Position numbers and translations under genes: made by a program | Shown: positions 1-10,700 of the stretch, piece after piece | Numbering within the stretch: the first letter of the stretch is position 1 | Layout: every line of letters starts with the position of its first letter | Notes under the pieces: generated by a model | The model's input: only the letters and a program-made list of their open reading frames with translations | Told to the model about the DNA's origin: nothing | Databases searched by the model: none | NCBI GenBank assembly: GCA_965644295.1 | Contig: CBFFRP010000314.1 | Location: 109,458 to 173,457 of the forward strand | From: Paraphysomonas bandaiensis | Taxonomy: Eukaryota; Chrysophyceae | DNA: 64,000 bases | Reading direction: 5' to 3'

Positions 1-3000
1 CTTTGTTCTTTTCGTACAATGGCTCTACTTCTGACATTTCACTCTTGCAATCATCGTCGCCACATAGTGGAGCATAAGTGTCCCGCTGATCTACTGCTGT
101 TATCTCAATGGACGAATCTTCAATCGTGCCATAGACATGATCTGAGCTGTGTTCATGATGACCTATGACCTCTACAACTGAGCTTATTTCATCACATGAC
201 CCCATACGTTCGCGGATTTCTTCCTCTACAACAAAATGGTTTACAGAATGCCCAATTTTCAGCCCAGCAGTTGAACTCTCGTTCGGTTGACAGTCACAAA
301 CACGCTCTTTCGCACATCCCTCTTCACTGTCATCGGTACTGTCTAGCCAATCCAGCGCTCCACTTCGCTGAAGGTTGGTATACGTATCAACATGAAGGAT
401 GCGCCCGCTGTCAATAACTACAATCCGTGAAACACATTCGCTGGACAAGAACTGAACCTGATGTGTGACCAACACACGTGTCTTTTCTCCCAATTCGCCA
501 CAAACAGCATTTTGAAATAAAGTGTTTCCCACTTTCGGGTCAACTGCACTCAATGGATCATCTAAGAGACATATGTCCGAATCCGAATACACAGCACGAG
601 CTAAACCAACCCTGCAGATATAATACAAGTCATACTTTAATGAGATTTAGACAATGTCTTTCTGCCGCTACACTGGCAAGTAATTCTAAACTACGATTGC
701 ACTGTACCCAATTTACCTAGCTCGCTGGCCTCCAGACAGATTTACTCCTTTGTCTCCGATAACAGTCTCATCACCGGCAGATAGAAGTTGTAAATCAGAT
801 AACAAGTCGCACGACCGAAGTGCCTTCATATACTTCTCCTCATCATAAGGTTTTCCGAAAAGAATATTGCTTTTCAACTGCGAAACATCACACTATTAAT
901 GAAAAGTAACAAGGTAGCATGTATACATGATATATGGTGAATTACACTGAAACTATGGATTCAATGGTTAAAGAGGCAACTATCGATAGCCACAGTACCG
1001 TTGTGCTCATTATCCACGGCTCTTGTGTGCAAAATGCCAAGGACCCATGGCGTTCTACCCTGCTAGACTCACGTATAGGTTCAAGTTCACCTAAATATTG
1101 ATTCGTTATTGCAATGATGTATGCGGGGGACAAATTCTACCAAGAAGGGCCATCAACAGCGAAGTTTTAGCCGAACCAACTGGTCCGACAACTACTATTA
1201 ATTCCCCTTTACGGACTTCCAAACTGACATTCTTTAACACTAAATTTCGGGAAACAGCAATTTCTCCCTCAGAGTCAGCCTTGGCAGGGGGTGTAGACGA
1301 TTCCCATGTGGCAGAAAAGTTCCTCAGTGCAATCACTACCCTATCGTCGTCAGGAGAGAACTCATTGATGCATACAGCTGCCATTTCAAGTCCCCTCTCG
1401 TGACTTTCTACTATATTACGCTTGTCGACTCTATCCATTTCATCAAGTAGTAGTAAAGCCTGAGTACGCTTGATAGCTACATAGCATTGAGATGCGAAAA
1501 CCACTATATGATACGATGTGAGTTTCAATGGACAGTCAACTTGCAAAACACACCACACCTGCAAGCGGGAAAAACTGTATTGGCACAAAAGAAAAGCCGT
1601 TAGAACAATAAAATAAACAGTCAACGACTTCACCTTCACTAGAGTGAACTGCACAATGCCGTAGTACGTTAGCACTATACAAAGAAAACGAATGTTATAA
1701 AAATTTTGAGCAACTGAAATATACCTGTAAAAACAGTGCGCGGTTTCAAAGTGCCGCCAGTCTGACTGAAGGTTATGAACGTGATCGCTCCAACCACAAC
1801 AGGAGCTGCAAAGAACATGGCCTACATAAATACACAACGTTACGGTTATACACACATCGGTTGAAATAGTTAATATATAGTTATGTAGTACATGCTGTCA
1901 CCTCATTGAGCCCTTTGATATTATTAATACGTAGCAGCAGCTTCATCTCTTCTAACCTCACTGAACCAACGAGAGCCTTAAATGCCCACTCCCAACCGTT
2001 AATTTTCATCAGTCGGGCGCCTCCAAGAGCCTGAGACACCAGCTTAATGCGCTCATCTGTGCGCTTTCCTAAGGCGCCTCGGAGGTGAGTGAGATTTCGT
2101 GAGAGTCCCATTTGAAGTGGAATTAAAAGAACAATAGCAGCAAACCCGGCAATAAAAGGCAGTCCAATCTAAATTTATATCAGTTCTATCACACAACATA
2201 TCAATAATAAAGCTAAGTCTACAGAGATGCCAACTGTGCAACTACGTCTATGAAAACCATAAACTCGAATTCACTCACCTCGTATATACCCACGATCAAT
2301 ATTACAATCGCTTCAATAATAGGCTCGTATAAGAAGTGTACAAATATCCCACCCTGCTGAAAAGCCTCCACGTCTTGGCTTGATAGATTTACTACGTGAC
2401 TGGACTCAATATGGGAGAGTGATCTCAAGCTTAGCTTGATAGCTTTGTCGTATATAAGCGTCGTGACAGCAATTCTTAATTGCATTCCCATTCTCCACCC
2501 ATAGAAAAAGTACTGATGGTGCATCAACCCAACAAGTGCACCAGTTATAGTAATCAGAGCACTGATGACGTACCCATTGTTAAAAGCTTGAGTTCCAGAA
2601 CTTCCCCCTGTGAGAATTATATCCACAAAGTATCCCAGAAGAATAGCTTGGAATATCTTTACTCCAGATTCCAGAATAAGAATAATGCCAGTCCAAAAAT
2701 ATTTCGGGGCGAATGCCCTAAAGAGTGCATTCAATAGCGAGGGGCGCTTTCGGGAGAGCTCCTTATTCCATTCGTCAGACACAAGTTTGTTTAAATTGAT
2801 ACTCTCGTCGTCGACAGTGATAGCAGGCAAGTCTTCCTGTGAGAGGTTCTTACTGACTCCATCTGTATATAATCAGGAGCAATAGATGGGTATATAACGA
2901 TAAAACCAAACCTTTAATGAGCTGTGTCGGCCACAAGAAGAACAATCTGCTGATAACTCCTGCGGTCTCGTAGGGGTTTCTCAGCTGCTTTGAGCTGTCA

Positions 3001-3014
3001 TAGTCACCACTCAT
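1..3014 (-). CDS. ABC transporter, ABCC/MRP subfamily (5' part, runs off left edge)
   Basis: Exports organic anions or conjugates across a membrane using ATP, by analogy with the MRP family. Proposed exons (minus): 3014-2912, 2862-2279, 2168-1902, 1821-1725, 1674-1634, 1574-1559 (16-nt microexon), 1503-1141, 1090-999, 877-717, 611-<1; phases agree throughout. The N-terminus has the MRP signature NPYETAG then FFLWPTQLIKDG across intron 1. TMD1 follows, with LGGARLMKINGWEWAF, then NBD1: Walker A GPVGSAKTSLL (family usually GSGKS), Q-loop CTQEPWIM, signature LSGGQRARV, Walker B ICLLDDPLSAVD, H-loop LVTHQ. Start chosen because it directly precedes the MRP motif. After NBD1 the linker is acidic; TMD2 and NBD2 lie outside the window. 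Start is 438 bp from the divergent thioesterase start. The microexon and its neighbour (1559-1674) are the least certain. Confidence 0.88.
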
Positions 3015-3452
3015 GCTTACTATATTGCAGAAGACAGTACTACAAACGGGATATCGTCAATTCACCTCTCCTCGCTGTTCACCCTCAGAGCGGATGGGGC
3101 TCTTCTTCGAATCATGATCTGCACGGCGGGACGACTCTGCGTGTGTTTCATATACAGAAGTGCATTGCTATCGTACTGTGGCCACCAGTTTCGGTCACAT
3201 ATTCGTATGTTTGATTTGATTGGTGGATTTATCTGTCCCACATAGAGTACAGGAATAGAATACAGAATACAGTTTGGAATACAAGAGTTGGAACAGTGCC
3301 CATCTCTGCAGGATGAGCGTGTGATGGGGCATGATGCATGGGGTTGTTGCCTGCCGCTGCACTCAACTGCACAGTGGTCACGAACAGGGCAGATAATCAT
3401 CACATTACATTGCAATCTAATATCAGAACGAAAATCTGAATCGGAGTAAGAA

Positions 3453-4151
3453 ATGTCTGATTGGCTTAGAAATGGCGAATTGAGCGTTAGTTCATTCAAT
3501 TTATCGGTAGAGAGTACGTGTGCTGTCCTTGCACTATATACCATACTGGTTTTCGGTGTGGCTCGATTGACCAACTATACGAGCTCCGATAAGCAGACAC
3601 TCCAGGCAGGTGAAACCACAGCATTGAGTTGGTACAATTCTCTGTGTAGGGATGTGCCATCCACATACATTTTGGACGTCGAAGAGTGGAAAAACATCAA
3701 TGATTACAGAGGGAGAAACGGCTGGAAAGGAAATGACTTTATGCATGCACCCAATTCTCCAGTTCGAATATATGATTACATCATGTATCGCCCTGGAACC
3801 AACGAAGACAGAAGTGATGTTGCTATTGTCTCAGCAGTCCACTTTACTGAAAACGCAGAAAGTCACAAGGGATTATGCCACGGAGGAACTATGTGTGCAG
3901 TTATGGATGATGCTATTGGTTGGTGCGGCTTTTGTGAGTCTGGTGAATGTATCCCATGGAGTGGCTACACTGTACAAGTTAACACGAAACTGATGAAAGC
4001 GATTCCCCTGGAATCGTGTTTGAAATTAGAAGCTTGGATTGACAAGCGTGAAGGAAGTAGGAAAATTCACGTCAATGCTAGAATCTATGATGCTGTTACT
4101 GGCATTGAGCATGCCCGTGCTGAAGGGTTGTTTTTAAAATCAACAAAATGA
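3453..4151 (+). CDS. hotdog-fold thioesterase (THEM4/PaaI-like) with N-terminal hydrophobic segment
   Basis: Predicted acyl-CoA thioesterase, 232 aa, single exon. A hydrophobic stretch at about residues 22-42 (CAVLALYTILVFGVARL) may be a membrane anchor or targeting segment. The catalytic hotdog core is residues ~135-230: CHGGTMCAVMDDAIGW matches the HGG...D motif of the THEM4/PaaI group, in which the Asp is catalytic, followed by the beta-strand run YTVQVNTKLMKAIPL and ARIYDAVTGIEHARAEGLF. The gene is divergent from the ABCC gene. Substrate cannot be told from sequence. Confidence 0.85.
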   Translation: MSDWLRNGELSVSSFNLSVESTCAVLALYTILVFGVARLTNYTSSDKQTLQAGETTALSWYNSLCRDVPSTYILDVEEWKNINDYRGRNGWKGNDFMHAPNSPVRIYDYIMYRPGTNEDRSDVAIVSAVHFTENAESHKGLCHGGTMCAVMDDAIGWCGFCESGECIPWSGYTVQVNTKLMKAIPLESCLKLEAWIDKREGSRKIHVNARIYDAVTGIEHARAEGLFLKSTK

Positions 4152-4699
4152 TAGCATCACAGTGTTGTATAAATAATACATGTGCCGAGTTGAAATAATA
4201 CATATTAGCTACTCACGGCGCCATAATTACTCAGTGTAAGCATGGCAAGTATAACGTTGGCGCCTTGTCTGTTAACGTACAGTGTTGTCTTTCAACTTAT
4301 GTAAAATTGACAAAGAGGTGCTAAATATTCCACAGCATCACACCATAACGTTTATACATGCTTTATATATTGCAACATTGTAGTTAGATAGTCACATCAC
4401 TAGCATTGCAATACTATTGCAATATATTAGTATCATTAATGAGCTATTAAAAACGTGCCTATATTTTGTTTTTAATACCAGTACTTGAGATCATATGATA
4501 ACGAAGTCTCGCCCGTCGCCCTAGTTATTGTAAACTGAGAATATGAATTTTGGTGTTTACCCCAATTTTGAAGTGACTAGAAAATTACAACAAATCGACT
4601 AGGTTGAATAAAAGATCCCTAAAATATGACCAGTACGGAGTACGGAGTAGTGAACTGTAAACTGGATAAAGATATTATTAAAACACGTTTAATGAGGAA

Positions 4700-5010
4700 G
4701 AATCAAAATCATTTAAGGCTTTAGACCCTCAACAAAACGTTTCGTGGTGCTCTGGGGATAATTACTGAGATATTTTTCCGGGAAGCTAATGTGAGATGCA
4801 TATATACAGTCAGCAGATATTGTTCTCTTGGCGAATAAACAGGCATCCGGTAATGGGCCCACCTGAAGGGTATCCGGGGTATTCGGTTGCCTGCTGAAGT
4901 CAAGCATCCGGGCTGTTGACTTTAAGGGTAGAGAACAAAAGTGGTTGCACCTTGGTGCTTGGGGTGACGCACAAGTAGCTGTCATAGCGCCAAATAGTAG
5001 GATATCAGAG
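4700..5010 (-). repeat. Dispersed repeat Rep1, copy 1 (minus orientation)
   Basis: Shares long stretches with 19185-19700, 43060-43765 and 52405-52945: the blocks AAACAGGCATCCGG..GGGCCCACCT, TGCCTGCTGAAGT..AAGCATC and GTTGCACCTTGGTGCTTG, ending near GATATCAGAGTTA. No coding capacity is conserved between copies. The type of element is not known. Confidence 0.65.
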
Positions 5011-5669
5011 TTATAAGTACTAGTTAGTTAAATTAGTTCTGACTCTGAACTAAAACAAATGCTTAACTCTGATATCATACTATTTACTATTTAACGCTAC
5101 GAAATCAGCGTTGTTGGGTTTTGTAGTATGATGCGATATCAGCGCAATTATGATGAACATGCTCACCATAAGCTACATGAACGTGTTGTGAAATGTTGAT
5201 GTTAATAGTTATAATACTTTCTTGAAATTACGTTGTGCTCTAAAAGCAATGTTAAGGTTAGCTTAAGTGCAAAGTCCAATTCTAACATGTTTCAGGGGAA
5301 GTTGTACAAGCGCCAAACCACAAAACACGACATAGAGAAAATTTTACTTGGATTGTTTTTGGAAATTTAAAATTTAAAAATAAGAAGAATATGTTACGAT
5401 GAACTATCTAACTCTGGACAAGCAGCAGTTGCTCTCAAATTCAGGGCGAAGTAAAAGTATATTGAATTGCAATTATTTATTTTTCCTTGCTACAATATGT
5501 TGGAATTGGTATGGTTCTCTAAGATAGTACTGTAGAATACGTTAAATACAATGCGAAAAACAGTAATACGTAGTCAATAGTCAAAGGTGCTATATAGTAT
5601 AACTGTGAAACTGAAGTATTATATCATGACGATTCAAGATACGGAAGTTGAGCAGTGGTTGACATGAAC

Positions 5670-5830
5670 GAAATAATTTATCATGTTGTTGACATGTGTT
5701 ACATGACAATACACACAATTGTGTATACGTGTATACAATTATAATAAAGTAATCTATCTAGTTTGACTAACTTAAACTTCTCTTACAACGATCTTAATCA
5801 TCTGAAAATGGTCAATTGTCAATACAATAT
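5670..5830. repeat. Diverged LTR-like fragment (family C)
   Basis: The segment with TTGTTGACATGTG, ACACAATTGTGTAT and AATAAAGTAATCTATCTAG is similar to the reverse complement of about 31386-31520. Its style (AATAAA, CTATCTAG) resembles the LTRs of the copia elements in this window. No internal region remains. Confidence 0.4.
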
Positions 5831-6450
5831 ACTTATTATTATTTTAGCCAAATCTGGCCTCACAATATTTGCAATATATTGCTCATGCTTGTGTTTTTGA
5901 AAATAGATTTGCTTAATCATAAATTACTCTTCAGAACCACGTAACTCATCTATAAATACAATATCGAGCAATTCAATATCTGCAGCGAAGAACGCATATC
6001 ATGTTTGAGTCAAATTGTTTAAATCCAACGCGATGGTTGATTACGTTAAACACAGCCTGTCCAATATATAACGTTTAACAGAACATGGTGTGATAGAGTA
6101 TACGAAACTATTAATTTTAAACTGTGTCACAAGTACTATTGACATCCGTAAATAACGAATACAGAAAAATACCACAACGTTATGCCGACTACCGAAGAAA
6201 AAATTCAACATAGCATTTTCAACACTTCTTTATTGCTCAATTCTCATGGGCCAGTACACACTATGCAGCATACTTCATGATCGCATATTCCGTGCTATAA
6301 ACGGATTCGTTTTACAAGCATACCATCGACATGGTCCGCCACAATATAATCAATCAAAGTTAAGCATAAGGATGTAACGTAGCAGCATTCATACTGATTG
6401 GTATTGTCGTCTATCTTTCTCTTGACTGGAGACAAGTGCAGACTAAAGTA

Positions 6451-6897
6451 CTAAAGTCGGTTGTCCTTTTTCCCGCCAAAATATTCATAGCCGAAGCCAT
6501 TATCTATCATACACTTGTTGATATCGATTTTTCTAAACCACTGCCAGCGATATAATGTTCCCAGAAATCTTCCATACTTATCGAACCCGTGTATCTTTAA
6601 CCGCACAGTCTTATGCAGACAGTACTTTACTAAAGCACTCTTGGCTGCCTCAGCACTCAAAATGACTTCATCTCGATTGACGCAATCACGTGGTGGTCGT
6701 AACTCAGGAGAGTCATATCCATAGCACCTCACCTTGATCTTCTGATACCGCCCATTGATCCGAACCACAGCTGTGCATGTGTCTCCGTCATACACAGACA
6801 CTACCCTCGCAAGAAACTCACAGTCTTTGAATCCATACTCCGGGGTATTGTCATCAGTCCTACCTGAGAGTCGATACCGAACCAAGCAAGAGCCCAT
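6451..6897 (-). CDS. Small staphylococcal-nuclease-like (SNase/TNase) protein, virus-like type
   Basis: 148 aa, single SNase OB-fold domain without signal peptide. Catalytic-type motifs are visible: VVSVYDGDTC near residue 32, KVRCYGYDSPELR near 54-66 (family consensus RL.GIDAPE), and GFDKYGRFLG near 105-114 (family DKYGR.L). The C-terminus reads NKCMIDNGFGYEYFGGKK, a tail I associate with the SNase proteins of large DNA viruses. The ATG at 6897 is chosen because upstream the frame enters the GTAT microsatellite. The gene is divergent from AQR, the microsatellite lying between the two starts. Possible acquisition from a nucleocytoplasmic large DNA virus is inference. Confidence 0.75.
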   Translation of the reverse strand: MGSCLVRYRLSGRTDDNTPEYGFKDCEFLARVVSVYDGDTCTAVVRINGRYQKIKVRCYGYDSPELRPPRDCVNRDEVILSAEAAKSALVKYCLHKTVRLKIHGFDKYGRFLGTLYRWQWFRKIDINKCMIDNGFGYEYFGGKKDNRL

Positions 6898-6932
6898 GAC
6901 AATATCTATATTGCGAGAGATTGAATATGTAC

Positions 6933-7604
6933 GTATGTATGTATGTATGTATGTATGTATGTATGTATGTATGTATGTATGTATGTATGTATGTATGTAT
7001 GTATGTATGTATGTATGTATGTATGTATGTATGTATGTATGTATGTATGTATGTATGTATGTATGTATGTATGTATGTATGTATGTATGTATGTATGTAT
7101 GTATGTATGTATGTATGTATGTATGTATGTATGTATGTATGTATGTATGTATGTATGTATGTATGTATGTATGTATGTATGTATGTATGTATGTATGTAT
7201 GTATGTATGTATGTATGTATGTATGTATGTATGTATGTATGTATGTATGTATGTATGTATGTATGTATGTATGTATGTATGTATGTATGTATGTATGTAT
7301 GTATGTATGTATGTATGTATGTATGTATGTATGTATGTATGTATGTATGTATGTATGTATGTATGTATGTATGTATGTATGTATGTATGTATGTATGTAT
7401 GTATGTATGTATGTATGTATGTATGTATGTATGTATGTATGTATGTATGTATGTATGTATGTATGTATGTATGTATGTATGTATGTATGTATGTATGTAT
7501 GTATGTATGTATGTATGTATGTATGTATGTATGTATGTATGTATGTATGTATGTATGTATGTATGTATGTATGTATGTATGTATGTATGTATGTATGTAT
7601 GTAT
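6933..7604. repeat. Perfect (GTAT)168 microsatellite
   Basis: 672 bp of uninterrupted GTAT tetranucleotide, with imperfect edges (ATGTAC before, ATATGT after). It lies 36 bp upstream of the SNase start and 184 bp upstream of the AQR start. Because the unit lacks stops in all frames, it creates long false ORFs (YIHT and MYVC repeats). Confidence 0.98.
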
Positions 7605-7788
7605 ATATGTGCTGCTGGTGAGACATAATTATTTGAAATGTGAGGTTGAAAATGACTTCTTGGGTGTCCCACAAAGATCCGGGTGTCGCATATCGCACAT
7701 GGACCAACAATACACACCAGAGCATATTGTAAACATTATTAGCGAACAAGCACAATAGTAGTACAGCAGTAGAGCCTCATCTTTCATA

Positions 7789-10700
7789 ATGCCACCTAAG
7801 AAAGGAAAGAAGGCAGCTGCTAAACCGAAGGTCTCTCCTTCCTCTGCATCAGAGGAACCCTCCAAGTCGAAGCGTGGCGTGCCGACAATTTCCCAAATAC
7901 TACAGGATCCCATAACTGAAATCGCTAGCAAATATTGGGCACCGGGAGGCTCTGTGAGTTGTAGAGAGCAATGTGTTTATGAATGTCTAACATGAGTTTT
8001 TTGTCAGGGGGAGGAATACGGTGTGTTTGATGATAGAATTGTACAGCATATATACAGAACAGAATTATGTAGTGGCGCCAAGTTTGATCGCCTACAGCTA
8101 TTGGAATTCAGCTGCTACCTAGAAAATTATTTGTGGAAATATTTGTCACCCGAAAGTTCATTTGAACATGTATTTAGTGTATTATTGATGATAAACGAGA
8201 AATTTCGTGAGGGCGTTGGTGCCTTTGATTCTTTGACGGAATGTCAGGATAAATTTCAAGACTTTTTGAGTGATGTTGTGAAGTTTTCGATTTTAGAGAA
8301 AGAGGCACTGAATGCTGAGCAAAAGACATCCGTAGTGGTTTTTTTGATCAATTCATTCAAGAGTTTGGAGAATGAAGTGGTTCGACGGGGGATGCTGAAA
8401 TACGTTTCATTGCCTATTTGGGAGTCGCTTACGGAAGAGAGGTTACGAGCTGAACTCGATGAACACCCTCAAATTCGTCAACACTGGGAATATTTACAGT
8501 CAAAAAAGGACTCAGGAGTGCAGAGTGAATCTGTGGCTAATGCAGAATCGGATGATGAGAATACAACGCAGGGGAAGCGCAAGAACCGTCGGCGAAGTAA
8601 GACGCCAACGAAGAAGGCGAAGACAAGTACCACCCCTCCTGCTACGCCATCCATACAGGAAACAAAATATATGGCGACCTGGTTTTCGACCCTTCTTGAT
8701 CAGTTTATGAATGCTGTAGAAGACTCACGTTGTGCATCATCTGAAAACCAGACGTACATTGAGCGATTCTGCGAACTGTTGATTGATCTCCTCAGTCAGC
8801 TCCCGACAAGGCGGTTTCTCAACACTCTTCTCGATGATCGGCATATTATAGTTCGCTGCAAGCGGTCTGTTTTGTACTCTCCATCAGAATGCACATTATT
8901 TACTCAGCTGGTCGATTTGCTAGATGCTTTCTCCAATTTTCAAATAGAGGACCAGAGCGGGCGTGAACTGAGTGCTCAGGATATGATGGCTGTATGTAAC
9001 AGCCGTTTGCACACGCTTCAGCAAGTGGCATATATGCACTACAAGGAAGAGCTGGCGGATTTGATCTTCTCCAGTACTGGAGAACTAGGAAAGGTGACGC
9101 ATTTGCGAAGAGCACATATTAACGGAATTCTCATCAATTACTCTTTGACAGGCTGAAAATCTTCAGAAACATTTTAGTTTACTTTCGGAAGAGCAGTTGT
9201 TGGATCTTGCCCATCGTTTAGGTAAGTTTTCATATTTCATGTTTTTTTCGTATTTATTCTGGATTATCTCTTTCATTTTTATGAATAGCGGTTGTAACGT
9301 ATAATATGTAGGGTACATCACTGCAGCTTCGTCTCCTTCTACTGACTTTGTAATGGATGTGCTGCTGTTCAAACTCTCTTATAGAAAGAGTCAGCTGGAG
9401 CTGTTGAGTCAAACCTCATTATATCCAACGGAGAAACTTCTCTGGGATCCGAATTCTGTTCCACTAGGGAAACACTACAATGGACAACAAGTGTTGGCTC
9501 TCCCGAAATTGAACTTACAATTCTTAACAATGCATGACTATTTTTTGAGGAATTTCAATTTATTTCGCTTGGAGAGTGCGTATGAAATCCGGTGAGAGTA
9601 CAACCATTCCCATGGTATTGTCTGAACTTTAAATGTGTGATATTTTATTTCAGGCAAGACATTGTTGATTCTGTTAAGCGGATAGCTCCGAGGCAATCCC
9701 TTAGTGGTTCGGTGTCATTTGGGGGTTGGGCGAGAATGGCCCTCCCTATTATTTCAGTAAATATAGAAGAGGTCATGACAAGTGCCTGCTCCGCCTTTTG
9801 TGTTGCGACCTTACCATTGACTGCAGGTTACCAAGCCTAACTTAGGCGAGGTCGTCCCCGGTCGGGTGTCTTGTTCTGTGGAAATCGATATATCTCGATA
9901 TCAAGGCGATATTAGAGACGAGTGGGAAGCACTGAGGGAGCATGATGGTACGACGTGAATATCTCCGTAAGTTTGTGGTCACAGTTTTTCGCGTGCAGTT
10001 GTTTTTCTACTTTGTATTAAGAACCCTGCTATGGAAGCCGGTAATGTGGCTAAGTTCGAAAAGTAAGTTATGACATATCACTATATAATGCGTCTGACAA
10101 AATCCAGTGAGCGGAAGGACCTTGCGAAGGGACAGAAACCCAAGGGTCAACGAGACTTTCAATGGTCAGAAGACGACTTAGATTTTCCGTCTACATACGG
10201 TTCGTGCACTGTTCATTAGGCTATATATTCTTTCATGGGCTATAATGTTGAAACTATTATTCCTGACATTCTATTGAATTTGTGGTGACAAGTACACCAT
10301 TCCTTAGGCTGTGTGTGATTATTGTAAATGTTTCTACATAGAGTTTCGTAATTTCTGTCATTTAGGAATTCAGTATGTCCGAGCCGGTGAAATTTTTGAA
10401 TATAGAGATGAGGATGATGTTGTACTGAACGATTTCACCAGGTAATGCAATGTTAATTTGTATTGCTACTTGAAGTGAAAGGTTATATTAGGCCGGATGA
10501 GCGAAAGACTGGACGCATTGGTGGTAAGAGAAGATTGCGGCTTCGTTTGGATCCTGCACAGTATTACGAGGATGTAAAGGTCAGTACTAATACATTGCAC
10601 TTTGGTTGTCAGATGTTATATGTCTTGTCGCGTGACTATAGTTTTAAAGAATTGTGTTACAGTCTGGTGTTGAGTGCTACGAAACTTTAAATCTGTTAAT

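Larger units (their letters stand above)
4152..6450. other. AT-rich intergenic region with repeat relics
   Basis: No convincing gene. It holds a copy of dispersed repeat Rep1 in minus orientation (about 4700-5010, related sequence to about 5110) and an LTR-like fragment at about 5670-5830. The rest is AT-rich without coherent ORFs. Confidence 0.6.

Noticed and set aside
6755-7758. Several long ORFs on both strands made of MYVC or YIHT repeats
   Set aside because: They are only the GTAT microsatellite read in stop-free frames. The real SNase frame begins at 6897.
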